From: Streptomyces sp. SBT349
Lineage (GTDB): Bacteria > Actinomycetota > Actinomycetes > Streptomycetales > Streptomycetaceae
NCBI RefSeq assembly: GCF_001083795.1
Contig: NZ_LAVK01000022.1
Location: forward strand, 1 to 40,287
Length of the DNA stretch: 40,287 nucleotides
Direction of reading: 5' to 3'
Part shown: positions 6,122-14,375 of the stretch, piece after piece
Numbering within the stretch: the stretch's first letter is position 1
Layout: each line of letters opens with the position of its first letter
The notes under the pieces: generated by a model
What the model was told of the DNA's origin: nothing
Seen by the model: only the letters and a program-made list of their open reading frames with translations
Databases searched by the model: none
Made by a program: the position numbers and the translations under genes

Positions 6122-7584
6122 CCGCCCGCTCGTCGCCCGAGGACCCCGGGCGGCACAAGCCACCCCCGGCACGCCGAGGCGCAGGCGGCTCCGTTGAGCG
6201 TGACCTCGGGAACGGCGTACTCCGCTCCGCTGTTGGTCTGGAAACCGAAGGTCAACGTGCCTCCGGCGCCCACGTTCCCGTTGTACGCCGCGTTCCTCGC
6301 CGTCACCTGGGTGCCGCTCTGGCTGATATCGGCGTTCCAGGAGCTGGTGATCGAGCCCGCGGGGAGGGAGAACCCGACCGTCCAGCCGCTCACCGCCTCG
6401 TCGACGGTGACGCTGACCCCGACGACGGAGCCGGCGTTCCACCGGCTCGTCACCCGGTACGCGGCGGCGCAGTCACCCGGTTCGGGATCCGGGTCCGGGT
6501 CCGGGTCGCCGCCCGGCGTGCCGCCGAGCGCCGTCAGGACCCCGTTGTAGGCGGGCTTGGGGTTGAGGTTGTCGTCCCACAGGCAGGCCGCGCCCTCGCC
6601 GGGGAACACGTCGGGGATCCATGAATCGGCGTCGCTGATGCCCCACACCGTCACGCCCGAGCAGTTCGAGACGGCCAGGCAGAAGCCGACGACCTGGCCG
6701 AACTGGGTGGCCTGGCGGGCCAGGCGCGTCGAGTCGGCCGGGGTGTTCATGCGGATGTCGAGCTCGGTGATGACGACTTCGAGCCCCAGGTCGGCGAAGC
6801 GCTGCATGTTGGCCTGCATGCTGCCGGGGACCTGGTCGAGGATGAGGTGGGACTGGAAGCCCACGCAGTCGACCCGCACGCCCTGGTCCAGCAGGCTGGA
6901 GACCAGGTTGTACATGCCGTCGCTCTTGGCGTTGTCCGCCTCGATGTTGTAGTCGTTGATGCAGAGCTTGGCGTTGGGGTCGGCGGCGTCCGCGGCGCGG
7001 AAGGCGTTGGCGATGTACTGCTGGCCGATCGTCGTCTGGAAGACCGACTGGCGGAAGGTGCCGTCCTCGTTGAACACCTCGTTGACGACGTCCCAGTAGG
7101 CGATGTCGCCCGCCCAGTGACCGGCCACGCTGGTGATGTGGTCGACCATGATCTGGTTCAGCTGGGTGGAGTTGAAGCCGCCGTTGGACACCCAGCCCGG
7201 CAGCTGGCTGTGCCAGACCAGGGTGTGGCCCCAGACCTGCTGGTCGTTCTGCTGGGCGAAGTCGACCAGCCGGTCGCCGCCCGCGTAGTTGAACTGGCCG
7301 CGGGAGGGCTGGACCGACTCCCATTTCATGGCGTTCTCGGCGGTGACGCTGCTGAACTCGTCACCGGCGATGCCGCTGTAGCGGGCGTCGTTCAGCCTGC
7401 CGTCGTTGACGGCCGTGCCGACGAACACTCCCTGCTCCTGGGCGGCCTCGCGCAACGTGGCGGCCTGGGCGATGGACGGATCCTGGACCTGGACCTGGGC
7501 TTGTGCGCTGCCGTGCATCGCGGCGCCGGAGAGCAAGGCCCCGGCAGCGAAGACGACCGCGGCTCTGCGTACCAGGGATAGCAT
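6058..7584 (-). CDS. Secreted GH10 endo-beta-1,4-xylanase with CBM2
   Basis: 508 residues. Signal peptide 1-30 is followed by a GH10 barrel (about 36-355). The acid/base is Glu169 in WDVVNEVF, the nucleophile Glu274 in VVITELDIRM; WGHTLVWHSQLPGW and VTVWGISDADSW are typical. An Asp-Pro/Gly linker (357-370) leads to a family 2 carbohydrate-binding module (Cys372 to Cys468). It hydrolyses xylan outside the cell while held on plant polysaccharide. ATG 7584 has AAAGGGG at good spacing. The last 40 residues, beyond the Cys468 that normally closes CBM2, are basic and unconserved; they overlap the GNAT remnant, so the original stop was probably lost by rearrangement. The gene is divergent from the LacI-type regulator. 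Confidence 0.9.
   Translation of the reverse strand: MLSLVRRAAVVFAAGALLSGAAMHGSAQAQVQVQDPSIAQAATLREAAQEQGVFVGTAVNDGRLNDARYSGIAGDEFSSVTAENAMKWESVQPSRGQFNYAGGDRLVDFAQQNDQQVWGHTLVWHSQLPGWVSNGGFNSTQLNQIMVDHITSVAGHWAGDIAYWDVVNEVFNEDGTFRQSVFQTTIGQQYIANAFRAADAADPNAKLCINDYNIEADNAKSDGMYNLVSSLLDQGVRVDCVGFQSHLILDQVPGSMQANMQRFADLGLEVVITELDIRMNTPADSTRLARQATQFGQVVGFCLAVSNCSGVTVWGISDADSWIPDVFPGEGAACLWDDNLNPKPAYNGVLTALGGTPGGDPDPDPDPEPGDCAAAYRVTSRWNAGSVVGVSVTVDEAVSGWTVGFSLPAGSITSSWNADISQSGTQVTARNAAYNGNVGAGGTLTFGFQTNSGAEYAVPEVTLNGAACASACRGWLVPPGVLGRRAGGHWMSVGRASIRTSSQCRPSQ
6134..6152. terminator. Hairpin near the end of the xylanase gene
   Basis: CGCCCG (6134-6139) and CGGGCG (6147-6152) form a 6-bp stem with a 7-base loop, just past the CBM2-coding part on the minus strand. 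It lies inside the C-terminal extension of the xylanase frame, as expected if it once terminated a shorter gene. Confidence 0.3.
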
Positions 7585-7628
7585 GAAGTACCCCTTTCAC
7601 TGTCATGCCCCCGCAGGCTGACGGCACC

Positions 7629-7657
7629 GTTCTATGGGGCGCACTTGGACGCGTCAA
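7629..7657 (-). promoter_or_regulatory. Probable promoter of the xylanase gene
   Basis: On the minus strand TTGACG (7657-7652) and TAGAAC (7634-7629) are separated by 17 bases, giving a leader of about 38 bases before ATG 7584. A TTCCGGAA palindrome (7661-7668) lies immediately upstream of the -35. Confidence 0.5.
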
Positions 7658-7660
7658 CCC

Positions 7661-7689
7661 TTCCGGAATAATGTTGAAAAACTTCCGGA
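7661..7689. promoter_or_regulatory. Paired TTCCGGA motifs between xylanase and LacI-type genes
   Basis: TTCCGGAA (7661-7668) and TTCCGGA (7683-7689) are 22 bp apart, about two helical turns, in the divergent control region. A third copy, TTCCGGAA (8867-8874), precedes the sugar-binding protein gene. Shared placement suggests operators for the LacI-family regulator encoded between them; it has not been matched to a published site. Confidence 0.5.
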
Positions 7690-7716
7690 CCGCGGAACCC
7701 GATAGAAGAGGTGCCC

Positions 7717-8736
7717 ATGACAGGGGAACGCAAGGTGACCATCACGGCCATCGCCAGGGAGGCGGGCGTCTCGGTGCCCACCGTCTCGCGCGTGGTCAAC
7801 GGTCGCTCCGATGTGGCGCCCGAGACGCGCGCGAAGGTCGAGGAGCTGCTGCGGCAGTACGGCTACCGGCGCCGCACGCACGCGCCCGGCGACCGGGCGG
7901 CGCTGCTCGATCTGGTCTTCAACGACCTGGACAGCCCGTGGGCCGTGGAGATCATCCGCGGCGTCGAGGAGGTCGCCCACGCGGCCGGTGTCGGCACGGT
8001 GGTTTCGGCCATTCACGACCGCGCGGGCGCGGCGCGGCAGTGGATGACCAATCTGCGGGCGCGGGCCTCGGACGGCGTGATCCTGGTGACCTCCGCGCTG
8101 GAGCCGGTTCTCCACAAGGAGCTGCACCGGCTCGGCGTGCCGATCGTGGTGGTGGATCCGGCGGGCACGCTGGCGCTGGACGCCCCGACCGTGGGGGCGA
8201 CCAACTGGGCGGGCGGCCTGGCCGCCACCGAGCACCTGCTCCAGCTCGGCCACCGGCGCATCGGGTTCATCGCGGGGCCGCCGCGGCTGCTGTGCAGCAG
8301 GGCGAGGCTCGACGGGTACCGGGCGGCGCTGGAGTCGGCGGGCGTGGCGCTGGACGAGGCGCTCACGGTGCCGGGCGACTTCTACCACGAGACCGGGTTC
8401 ACCGGGTGCCGGCGGCTGATGGAGCTGGACGACCCGCCCACGGCGGTCTTCGCGGCCAGCGACCAGATGGCGATGGGCGCGATCGAGGCGCTGCGGCAGT
8501 TCGGGCTGCGGGTTCCGCAGGACGTCAGCATCGTCGGTTTCGACGACCTTCCGGAAATGCGCTGGTCCGCGCCGCCGCTCACCACCGTGCGGCAGCCGCT
8601 GGCCGAAATGGGCAAGGTCGCCGCGCGCACGGTGCTGCGCCAGGCACGTGGCGAGGAACTGGACTCCCCGCGGCTTGAGTTGGCCACCGAGCTGGTGGTT
8701 CGCGCGTCCACCGCGCCCCCGCCCGAGCGCCGTTGA
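7717..8736 (+). CDS. bxlR: LacI-family regulator, probable xylan-utilisation repressor (BxlR-like)
   Basis: 339 residues. The DNA-binding head (VTITAIAREAGVSVPTVSRVVNGRSDVAPETRAKV) is a textbook LacI helix-turn-helix with hinge, followed by a periplasmic-binding-protein-like sugar domain (LGHRRIGFIAGP, PTAVFAASDQMAMGAIEAL, DVSIVGFDDLPEMRWSAPPLTTVRQP). ATG 7717 has GAAGAGG five bases upstream; GTG 7711 is the alternative. It lies between the xylanase and the bxlEFG-bxlA-like genes, the layout of the xylobiose system described in Streptomyces thermoviolaceus, so xylo-oligosaccharide-responsive repression of both arms is inferred. The symbol rests on context. Confidence 0.85.
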   Translation: MTGERKVTITAIAREAGVSVPTVSRVVNGRSDVAPETRAKVEELLRQYGYRRRTHAPGDRAALLDLVFNDLDSPWAVEIIRGVEEVAHAAGVGTVVSAIHDRAGAARQWMTNLRARASDGVILVTSALEPVLHKELHRLGVPIVVVDPAGTLALDAPTVGATNWAGGLAATEHLLQLGHRRIGFIAGPPRLLCSRARLDGYRAALESAGVALDEALTVPGDFYHETGFTGCRRLMELDDPPTAVFAASDQMAMGAIEALRQFGLRVPQDVSIVGFDDLPEMRWSAPPLTTVRQPLAEMGKVAARTVLRQARGEELDSPRLELATELVVRASTAPPPERR

Positions 8737-8804
8737 GGGGACGGGCGCGCGCCGCCCGTTCCTCCCTCCGGCCTGCCTTAACCGACTTGTTGTCGTCCCC
8801 CTTG

Positions 8805-8834
8805 TTGACGCGAGGGGTACGTCCCCCGTAACTT
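8805..8834 (+). promoter_or_regulatory. Probable promoter of the bxlEFGA-like operon
   Basis: TTGACG (8805-8810) and TAACTT (8829-8834) are 18 bases apart. The TTCCGGAA motif at 8867-8874 lies downstream and overlaps the ribosome site GGAAGG (8871-8876) of the first gene, well placed for a roadblock or for blocking the start region. Confidence 0.5.
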
Positions 8835-8884
8835 CCCCGGCACCTGCCCGATAATTTTCGGCGAGTTTCCGGAAGGTGCGTGTG

Positions 8885-10192
8885 ATGCGAAGCCCTAACC
8901 CGTGGCGTCCCCGGCGAACCAGAACCCTGGCGGCGGCGGCAGCGCTCGCACTGACCGCCCCCGTCCTCGCGGCCTGCGGCAGCGACGGCCCCGGTGGCGG
9001 CGACGCGCTGGAGGTGTGGGTCTACCAGGACGGGTCCTCCACGATCCAGCAGGAGGTCGTGGACCAGTTCAACGAGACCTCCGACATCGACATCAACCTG
9101 ACCCAGATACCCGGCGCGAACTACCAGGACCGCACGCGGACCGCCATGGGGTCGCCGAACGCCCCGGACATCTTCTTCAACTGGGGTGGCGGCTCCATCA
9201 GCGACTTCGTCGCCGAGGACATGCTGGTCGACCTGACCGAGACCGTGGAGGAGGACGCCGAGCTCAGCGAGGCGTTCATCCCGACGATCATGGACGCCGG
9301 CGCGGTCGACGGCCGTTACTACGGCATCCCGATGCGCGGCGTCCAGCCGGTGATCCTCTTCTACAACCAGACCCTCTTCGACGAGGCCGGCGTCGAGCCG
9401 CCGCAGTCCATGGACGACCTGATGGGCCTGGTCGACACCTTCCAGCAGGACGACATCACCCCCCTCGTGCTGGGCGGCGCCGACATCTGGCCCAACATGA
9501 TGTGGCTGGAGTACCTGCTCGACCGGCAGGGCGGCGCCGAGGTCTTCGACCGCATCCGCAACGGCGACCCCTCCGGGTGGGCCGACCCCGCGATGCTGTA
9601 CGCCGCCGAGACCGTCGTCGAGATGGTCGACGCGGGCGCGTTCGGCAACGACTTCCGCTCCGTCGCCTTCACCGACGACGGCGCCCCCACCTTCTTCGCG
9701 TCCGGCGAGGCCGCGATGCACCTGATGGGCAGCTGGGAGTACGCCAACCACCTGACCAACCAGCCCGAGTTCGCCGAGAACGACCTGGCGTGGACCACGT
9801 TCCCCGCCGTGGAGGGCGGGGTCGGCGACCCGAGCGCCGTGGTGGGCAACCCGACCAACTACTGGTCGGTGAACTCCCAGGTCGAGGGCGAACGTCTCGA
9901 CGCCGCCATCGAGTTCCTCAAGATGCACGGCACCGAAGAGTACGCGCAGGCGCTCATCGACAACGGCGACATCCCCACCACCACCAACGCCGAGTCCCTG
10001 ATCGACTCCAGCCCCAACCCTGAGTTCGCCCGCTGGCAGTACGACATGGTCAACGAGGCGCCCAGCTTCACCCTCTCCTGGGACCAGGCGCTGCCCGCGT
10101 CCCAGGCCGCCCCGATGCTGGACGCCATCGACCAGCTCTTCAGCGGTCAGGTGACGGCGCAGGAGTTCGTCGACTCCATGCAGGAGTTGTAG
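8885..10192 (+). CDS. bxlE: Sugar ABC transporter substrate-binding lipoprotein (xylobiose-type)
   Basis: 435 residues. The signal peptide has the lipobox Val-Leu-Ala-Ala-Cys31, so the mature protein should be anchored outside the membrane. The body is a group 1 extracellular solute-binding protein (LEVWVYQDGSSTIQQEVVDQF, SPNAPDIFFNWGGGSISDF, MRGVQPVILFYNQTLFDEAGV). ATG 8885 follows GGAAGG by eight bases; GTG 8882 and GTG 8876 are alternatives. Two permeases and a GH3 glycosidase follow but no ATPase, which is usual because streptomycete sugar importers share MsiK. Xylobiose or xylo-oligosaccharide is inferred from the xylanase and GH3 neighbours; cello-oligosaccharide is the alternative. Confidence 0.88.
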   Translation: MRSPNPWRPRRTRTLAAAAALALTAPVLAACGSDGPGGGDALEVWVYQDGSSTIQQEVVDQFNETSDIDINLTQIPGANYQDRTRTAMGSPNAPDIFFNWGGGSISDFVAEDMLVDLTETVEEDAELSEAFIPTIMDAGAVDGRYYGIPMRGVQPVILFYNQTLFDEAGVEPPQSMDDLMGLVDTFQQDDITPLVLGGADIWPNMMWLEYLLDRQGGAEVFDRIRNGDPSGWADPAMLYAAETVVEMVDAGAFGNDFRSVAFTDDGAPTFFASGEAAMHLMGSWEYANHLTNQPEFAENDLAWTTFPAVEGGVGDPSAVVGNPTNYWSVNSQVEGERLDAAIEFLKMHGTEEYAQALIDNGDIPTTTNAESLIDSSPNPEFARWQYDMVNEAPSFTLSWDQALPASQAAPMLDAIDQLFSGQVTAQEFVDSMQEL

Positions 10193-10200
10193 GCACCCTC

Positions 10201-11103
10201 GTGAAGTCCACCACTTCCCCCGCCCCGCGCGCCGGTCGCCCAGGCATCGCCTGGGCGATCCCGGGCGTGCTTTTCTTCGTGTTCTTCGCCGCCGCGCCCA
10301 TGGCCATCGTGGCCGCCCTGTCCTTCACGGACTGGGACGGCCTCTCCGACCCCTCCTGGACCGGCCTGGACAACTGGACCAGGCTCTGGGAGGACGACGG
10401 CATGCGCAACGCCGTCTGGCTGAGCCTGCTGCTGACGGCGCTGACCTGGCTGACCCAGACCCCGATCACCCTCCTGCTCGGCGTGTGGGCGGCCGGCCGC
10501 CAGCGCAACAGGGCCGTGCTCTCGGCGGTCTTCTTCCTCCCCCTGCTGGCCTCCTCCGTGGCGCTGGCCCTGCTCTGGCGGACGATCTTCGACCCCAACT
10601 TCGGCCTCGCGCCCGACGTCGCCGACTGGCTCGGCCTGGAGAGCGCCGACCTGCTGGGCAACTCGCGCGGCGCCTTCGCCGCCATCCTCTTCGTGACGGG
10701 CTGGCAGTTCATCCCGTTCCACATGCTCATCTACCAAGGCGGCGCCCGGCAGATCCCGCGCTCCTTCTACGACGCGGCCTCCATCGACGGCGCGGGCACC
10801 ATCCGGCAGTTCTTCCACATCACGCTGCCGCAGCTCCGCAACACCATCGTCACCTCCACGGTGCTGATGGTGGTCGGCGCCCTCACCTACTTCGACACCG
10901 TGCTCATCCTCACCCGCGGCGGTCCGGGCGACGCCACCGAGATCGTCCCGTACCTGATGTACGACACCGGCTTCGCCGCGTTCGACCTCGGCTACGCCAG
11001 CACGATCGCCTGCGCCCTGGTCGCGGTGGCCACCGCGGCGTCCCTGCTGCTCGTGCGGCTCACCGGGTTCACGAAGATGCGCAGCACCCGGGAGGGGATG
11101 TGA
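10201..11103 (+). CDS. bxlF: Sugar ABC transporter permease (BxlF-like)
   Basis: 300 residues, MalF-type integral membrane permease with six expected TM segments (for example IPGVLFFVFFAAAPMAIVAAL near the N-terminus). The cytoplasmic EAA-like loop is SFYDAASIDGAGTIRQFFHITLPQL, the docking site for the ATPase. The GTG start lies eight bases after the bxlE stop; the only AGGAG is 14 bases away, so translational coupling is likely. Its stop overlaps the next start by four bases. Confidence 0.9.
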   Translation: MKSTTSPAPRAGRPGIAWAIPGVLFFVFFAAAPMAIVAALSFTDWDGLSDPSWTGLDNWTRLWEDDGMRNAVWLSLLLTALTWLTQTPITLLLGVWAAGRQRNRAVLSAVFFLPLLASSVALALLWRTIFDPNFGLAPDVADWLGLESADLLGNSRGAFAAILFVTGWQFIPFHMLIYQGGARQIPRSFYDAASIDGAGTIRQFFHITLPQLRNTIVTSTVLMVVGALTYFDTVLILTRGGPGDATEIVPYLMYDTGFAAFDLGYASTIACALVAVATAASLLLVRLTGFTKMRSTREGM

Positions 11104-12011
11104 CGCACACCATCGACAAGCGGCCGGGCAAGGGACCCGACCGCACCGACGACCGCGCGCCGGAGCAACGCCGGGCGGTCAGACGGCCGTTCCGCCTGCC
11201 CCGCGCCAACTACGCGGCCGGGTTCCTCGCGCTGGTGTGGCTCGTCATCGTCGTCGTGCCGCTGTACGTCCTGATCGTCTCGACGCTCCAGTCGCGGCAG
11301 TCCTACCTGGCCAACGGCCCTCTGTCGATCCCCGACGAGATCACGTTCGACTCCTACCGGACCGTGCTGGAAGGCGACTTCCCGCAGTACCTGCTCAACA
11401 CCCTGCTCGTCACGGTCTCCTGCGCGGCGATCGCCATCGTGCTGGCGGTGACCGTCAGCTACAGCATCGTGCGCACCCGCTCCCGGCTCTCCTCGCGGGT
11501 CTTCCAGCTCTTCCTGCTGGGCCTGGCCATCCCCAGCCAGGCGGTGATCATCCCGGTCTACCTGATCATCACCGAACTCCAGCTCTACGACACGCTCCTC
11601 GCGATCATCCTGCCGACCGCCGCGTTCTCCCTGCCGGTGGGCGTGCTCATCCTGGTCGGCGCCATGCGGGACATCGACGAGGAGCTGTACGAGTCCATGG
11701 CTCTCGACGGCGCGAGCCAACTCCGCGTGCTCCTCCAGCTCGTGGTGCCCATCTCCCGGGCCGGCATCTCCACCGTCGGGGTGTTCTCCGCCCTCAACGC
11801 GTGGAACGGCTTCCTCTTCCCCCTGATCCTCACCCAGTCACCGGAGACGAAGGTCCTCACCCTCGGTCTGTACGACTTCGTCGGCGAATTCCGCACCGAC
11901 GTCCCGTCGTTGCTCAGCGCCGTCGTCCTGTCGATCGTGCCGATCTTCACCGCCTACCTCTTCGCCCGCCGTCAGCTCATCAACGGCCTCATGGGCGTCG
12001 GCGGTCGCTGA
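11100..12011 (+). CDS. bxlG: Sugar ABC transporter permease (BxlG-like)
   Basis: 303 residues, MalG-type permease, partner of the preceding one. It has a charged cytoplasmic N-terminus of about 35 residues, six TM segments, and the EAA loop EELYESMALDGASQLRVLLQLVVPISRAGI. The family end (YLFARRQLINGLMGVGG) is complete. GTG 11100 overlaps the upstream TGA as GTGA and is preceded by a GGGAGGGG ribosome site. It forms the membrane channel for the oligosaccharide bound by the lipoprotein. Confidence 0.9.
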   Translation: MTHTIDKRPGKGPDRTDDRAPEQRRAVRRPFRLPRANYAAGFLALVWLVIVVVPLYVLIVSTLQSRQSYLANGPLSIPDEITFDSYRTVLEGDFPQYLLNTLLVTVSCAAIAIVLAVTVSYSIVRTRSRLSSRVFQLFLLGLAIPSQAVIIPVYLIITELQLYDTLLAIILPTAAFSLPVGVLILVGAMRDIDEELYESMALDGASQLRVLLQLVVPISRAGISTVGVFSALNAWNGFLFPLILTQSPETKVLTLGLYDFVGEFRTDVPSLLSAVVLSIVPIFTAYLFARRQLINGLMGVGGR

Positions 12012-12043
12012 CCCCGGCACCGACCGCCCCGACAAGGAGCCTC

Positions 12044-14335
12044 ATGCACCACCCCTGGCAGGACACCTCCCTGACGGCCCCGACCCGCGCCGCTCAGCTG
12101 CTGTCCCAGATGACTCTCGAGGAGAAGCTCGCGCAGCTGGTCGGCGTCTGGCCCGGATCCGACGCCGGAAGCGAGGACGACGCCGATGTCGCGCCGATGC
12201 AGAGCGAGATCAACTCCGACGTCCCCGATCTGACGGCCCTGCTGCCCCACGGCCTCGGCCAGCTGACCCGCCCCTTCGGCACGGCCCCGGTCGAGCCCGG
12301 CGAGAAGACCAGGGTGCTCAGCGACGACCAGCGGAAGATCGCGGCGGCGAATCGCTTCGGCATCCCCGCCCTGGTCCACGAGGAGTGCCTGACCGGCTTC
12401 ACCGCCTGGCAGGCCACCATCTTCCCCACCCCCCTCGCCTGGGGCGCCTCCTTCGACCCGGACCTGGTCGAACACGCCGCGACCCTCATCGGCCGCTCCA
12501 TGCGCGCGGTCGGCATCCACCAGGGGCTCTCCCCCGTTCTCGACGTCGCCCGCGACCCGCGCTGGGGCCGCACCGAGGAGACCATCGGCGAGGACCCGTA
12601 CCTGGTCGCCACCATCGCCACCGGCTACGTCCGCGGCCTGGAGTCCACCGGGATCATCTCCACCCTCAAGCACTTCGCCGGGCACGCCGCCTCGCGCGGC
12701 GCCCGCAACCACGCCCCCGTCTCCATCGGCCCGCGCGAGCTGGCCGACGTCGTGCTGGTGCCGTTCGAGATGGCGCTGCGCGAGGGCGGGGCCCGCTCCG
12801 TCATGGCCGCCTACCACGACCTCGACTCCGTGCCGGCCAGCGCCGACCCCTGGCTGCTGACCGAACTGCTGCGCGAGGAATGGGGATTCACCGGCACGGT
12901 GGTCTCCGACTACTTCTCCGTCTCCTTCCTGGAGGTCACCCACCGCGTCGCCGGCTCCCCCGCCGAGGCCGCCGCGCTCGCCCTGACCGCGGGCGTGGAC
13001 GTGGAGCTGCCCGCCCAGCGCTGCTACGGAACGCCGCTGCTCAAGGCCGTCCAGTCCGGGGAGGTCTCCGAGGAGCTCGTCGACCGCTCCGTGCTGCGCG
13101 TCCTGTCCCAGAAGGCCGAACTGGGCCTGCTCGACGCCGACTGGTCGCCGGTGCCGCCCGTGCTGGCCTCCGGCGAGGCCGTCGACCTCGACCCGCCGGA
13201 GATGCGGGAGGTGGCCAGGCGGCTCGCCGAGGAGTCCGTGGTGCTGCTGGCCAACGGCGGCGGCGCGCTGCCGCTGAACGCCACGGGCCGCATCGCCGTC
13301 GCGGGGCCGCTGGCCGACGACGTGGCGCCGATGCTCGGCTGCTACACCTTCCCCCGGCACGTCGGCGTCCACCACCCCGAACTCGCCGTCGGCGTCGACA
13401 TGAAGACGCTCCTGGAGGCGGTCACCGACGAGCTGCCCGACGCGGACATCGACGTCGTGCGGCGCGCCGAGGACACCGCGGGCGCCGATGTGGTCCTCAT
13501 GGTCGCGGGCGACCGCTCCGGCCTCTTCGGGCGCGGCACCTCGGGCGAGGGCTGCGACGCCACCGACCTGGAACTCCCCGACGAGCAGGGGGAGTTGCTG
13601 GACGAGCTGCTGGCGACCGGAGTGCCGGTGGTCCTCGTGCTGCTCACCGGCCGGCCCTATGCGCTGGGCCGCTGGGCCGATCGCCTCGCCGCCTGCGTGC
13701 AGGCGTTCTTCCCCGGCGAGGAGGGCGGCGGCGCGGTCGCGGGAGTCCTCTCCGGACGGGTCAACCCCTCCGGGCGCCTGCCCGTCGGCGTGCCCCGGCA
13801 CACCGGCGCGCAGCCGTGGACGTATCTCGCGCCGCCGCTCGGCCAGAAGGGCGACGCCAGCTCCATCGACCCCAGCGCGCTCTACCCGTTCGGACACGGC
13901 CTGTCCTACACGGAGTTCGCCTGGGAGAACGCCTCGGCCGACACCGAGACGCTGGACACGGACGGCGAGACCACCGTCGGGCTGACGGTGACCAACACCG
14001 GCGAGCGGGCCGGGACCGAGGTGGTGCAGCTCTACCTGCACGACCCCGTCGCCAGGACCGCGCGGCCCGTGAACCGCCTGATCGGCTACACCCGCGTGCA
14101 CCTGGAGCCCGGCGCCTCGGCCGACGTGCGGTTCACGTTCCACGCCGAACTGGCCGCCTACAGCCTGGGCGACGGGCGCCACCTGGTCGAACCCGGCGCG
14201 CTCGAACTGCGGTTCGGCGCGTCGAGCGGCGACATGCGGGGGACCGTTCCGCTGACGCTGACCGGCCGGGAACGCCGGGTCGGGTACGAGCGCGTCCTTC
14301 GCTGCCCGGCGACCGCGCACAGATACGGAGCGTGA
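12044..14335 (+). CDS. bxlA: Cytoplasmic GH3 beta-glycosidase, probable beta-xylosidase (BxlA-like)
   Basis: 763 residues, full-length three-domain GH3 enzyme with no signal peptide. The barrel carries LSPVLDVARDPRWGRTEETIGEDPYL and STLKHFAGHAASRGARNHAPV; the nucleophile is Asp289 in GTVVSDYFSV. The alpha/beta sandwich (VVLVLLTGRPYALGRW) and a C-terminal fibronectin III-like domain (ETTVGLTVTNTGERAGTEVVQLYL) follow. ATG 12044 has AAGGAG at good spacing. Tyr follows the nucleophile where many GH3 beta-glucosidases have Trp. It is last in the transporter operon, so it should cleave imported xylobiose or xylo-oligosaccharides to xylose. GH3 specificity is hard to read; beta-glucosidase activity is the alternative. 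Confidence 0.88.
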   Translation: MHHPWQDTSLTAPTRAAQLLSQMTLEEKLAQLVGVWPGSDAGSEDDADVAPMQSEINSDVPDLTALLPHGLGQLTRPFGTAPVEPGEKTRVLSDDQRKIAAANRFGIPALVHEECLTGFTAWQATIFPTPLAWGASFDPDLVEHAATLIGRSMRAVGIHQGLSPVLDVARDPRWGRTEETIGEDPYLVATIATGYVRGLESTGIISTLKHFAGHAASRGARNHAPVSIGPRELADVVLVPFEMALREGGARSVMAAYHDLDSVPASADPWLLTELLREEWGFTGTVVSDYFSVSFLEVTHRVAGSPAEAAALALTAGVDVELPAQRCYGTPLLKAVQSGEVSEELVDRSVLRVLSQKAELGLLDADWSPVPPVLASGEAVDLDPPEMREVARRLAEESVVLLANGGGALPLNATGRIAVAGPLADDVAPMLGCYTFPRHVGVHHPELAVGVDMKTLLEAVTDELPDADIDVVRRAEDTAGADVVLMVAGDRSGLFGRGTSGEGCDATDLELPDEQGELLDELLATGVPVVLVLLTGRPYALGRWADRLAACVQAFFPGEEGGGAVAGVLSGRVNPSGRLPVGVPRHTGAQPWTYLAPPLGQKGDASSIDPSALYPFGHGLSYTEFAWENASADTETLDTDGETTVGLTVTNTGERAGTEVVQLYLHDPVARTARPVNRLIGYTRVHLEPGASADVRFTFHAELAAYSLGDGRHLVEPGALELRFGASSGDMRGTVPLTLTGRERRVGYERVLRCPATAHRYGA

Positions 14336-14375
14336 TCGCCTCGCCACGCACCGCGGCGCGGCCTACCCTGAGGTC

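Noticed and set aside
11972..14347. 791-codon minus-strand frame opposite bxlA
   Set aside because: It mirrors the GH3 gene and has shadow composition (Gly, Val, His, Gln, Arg) with no family motif.
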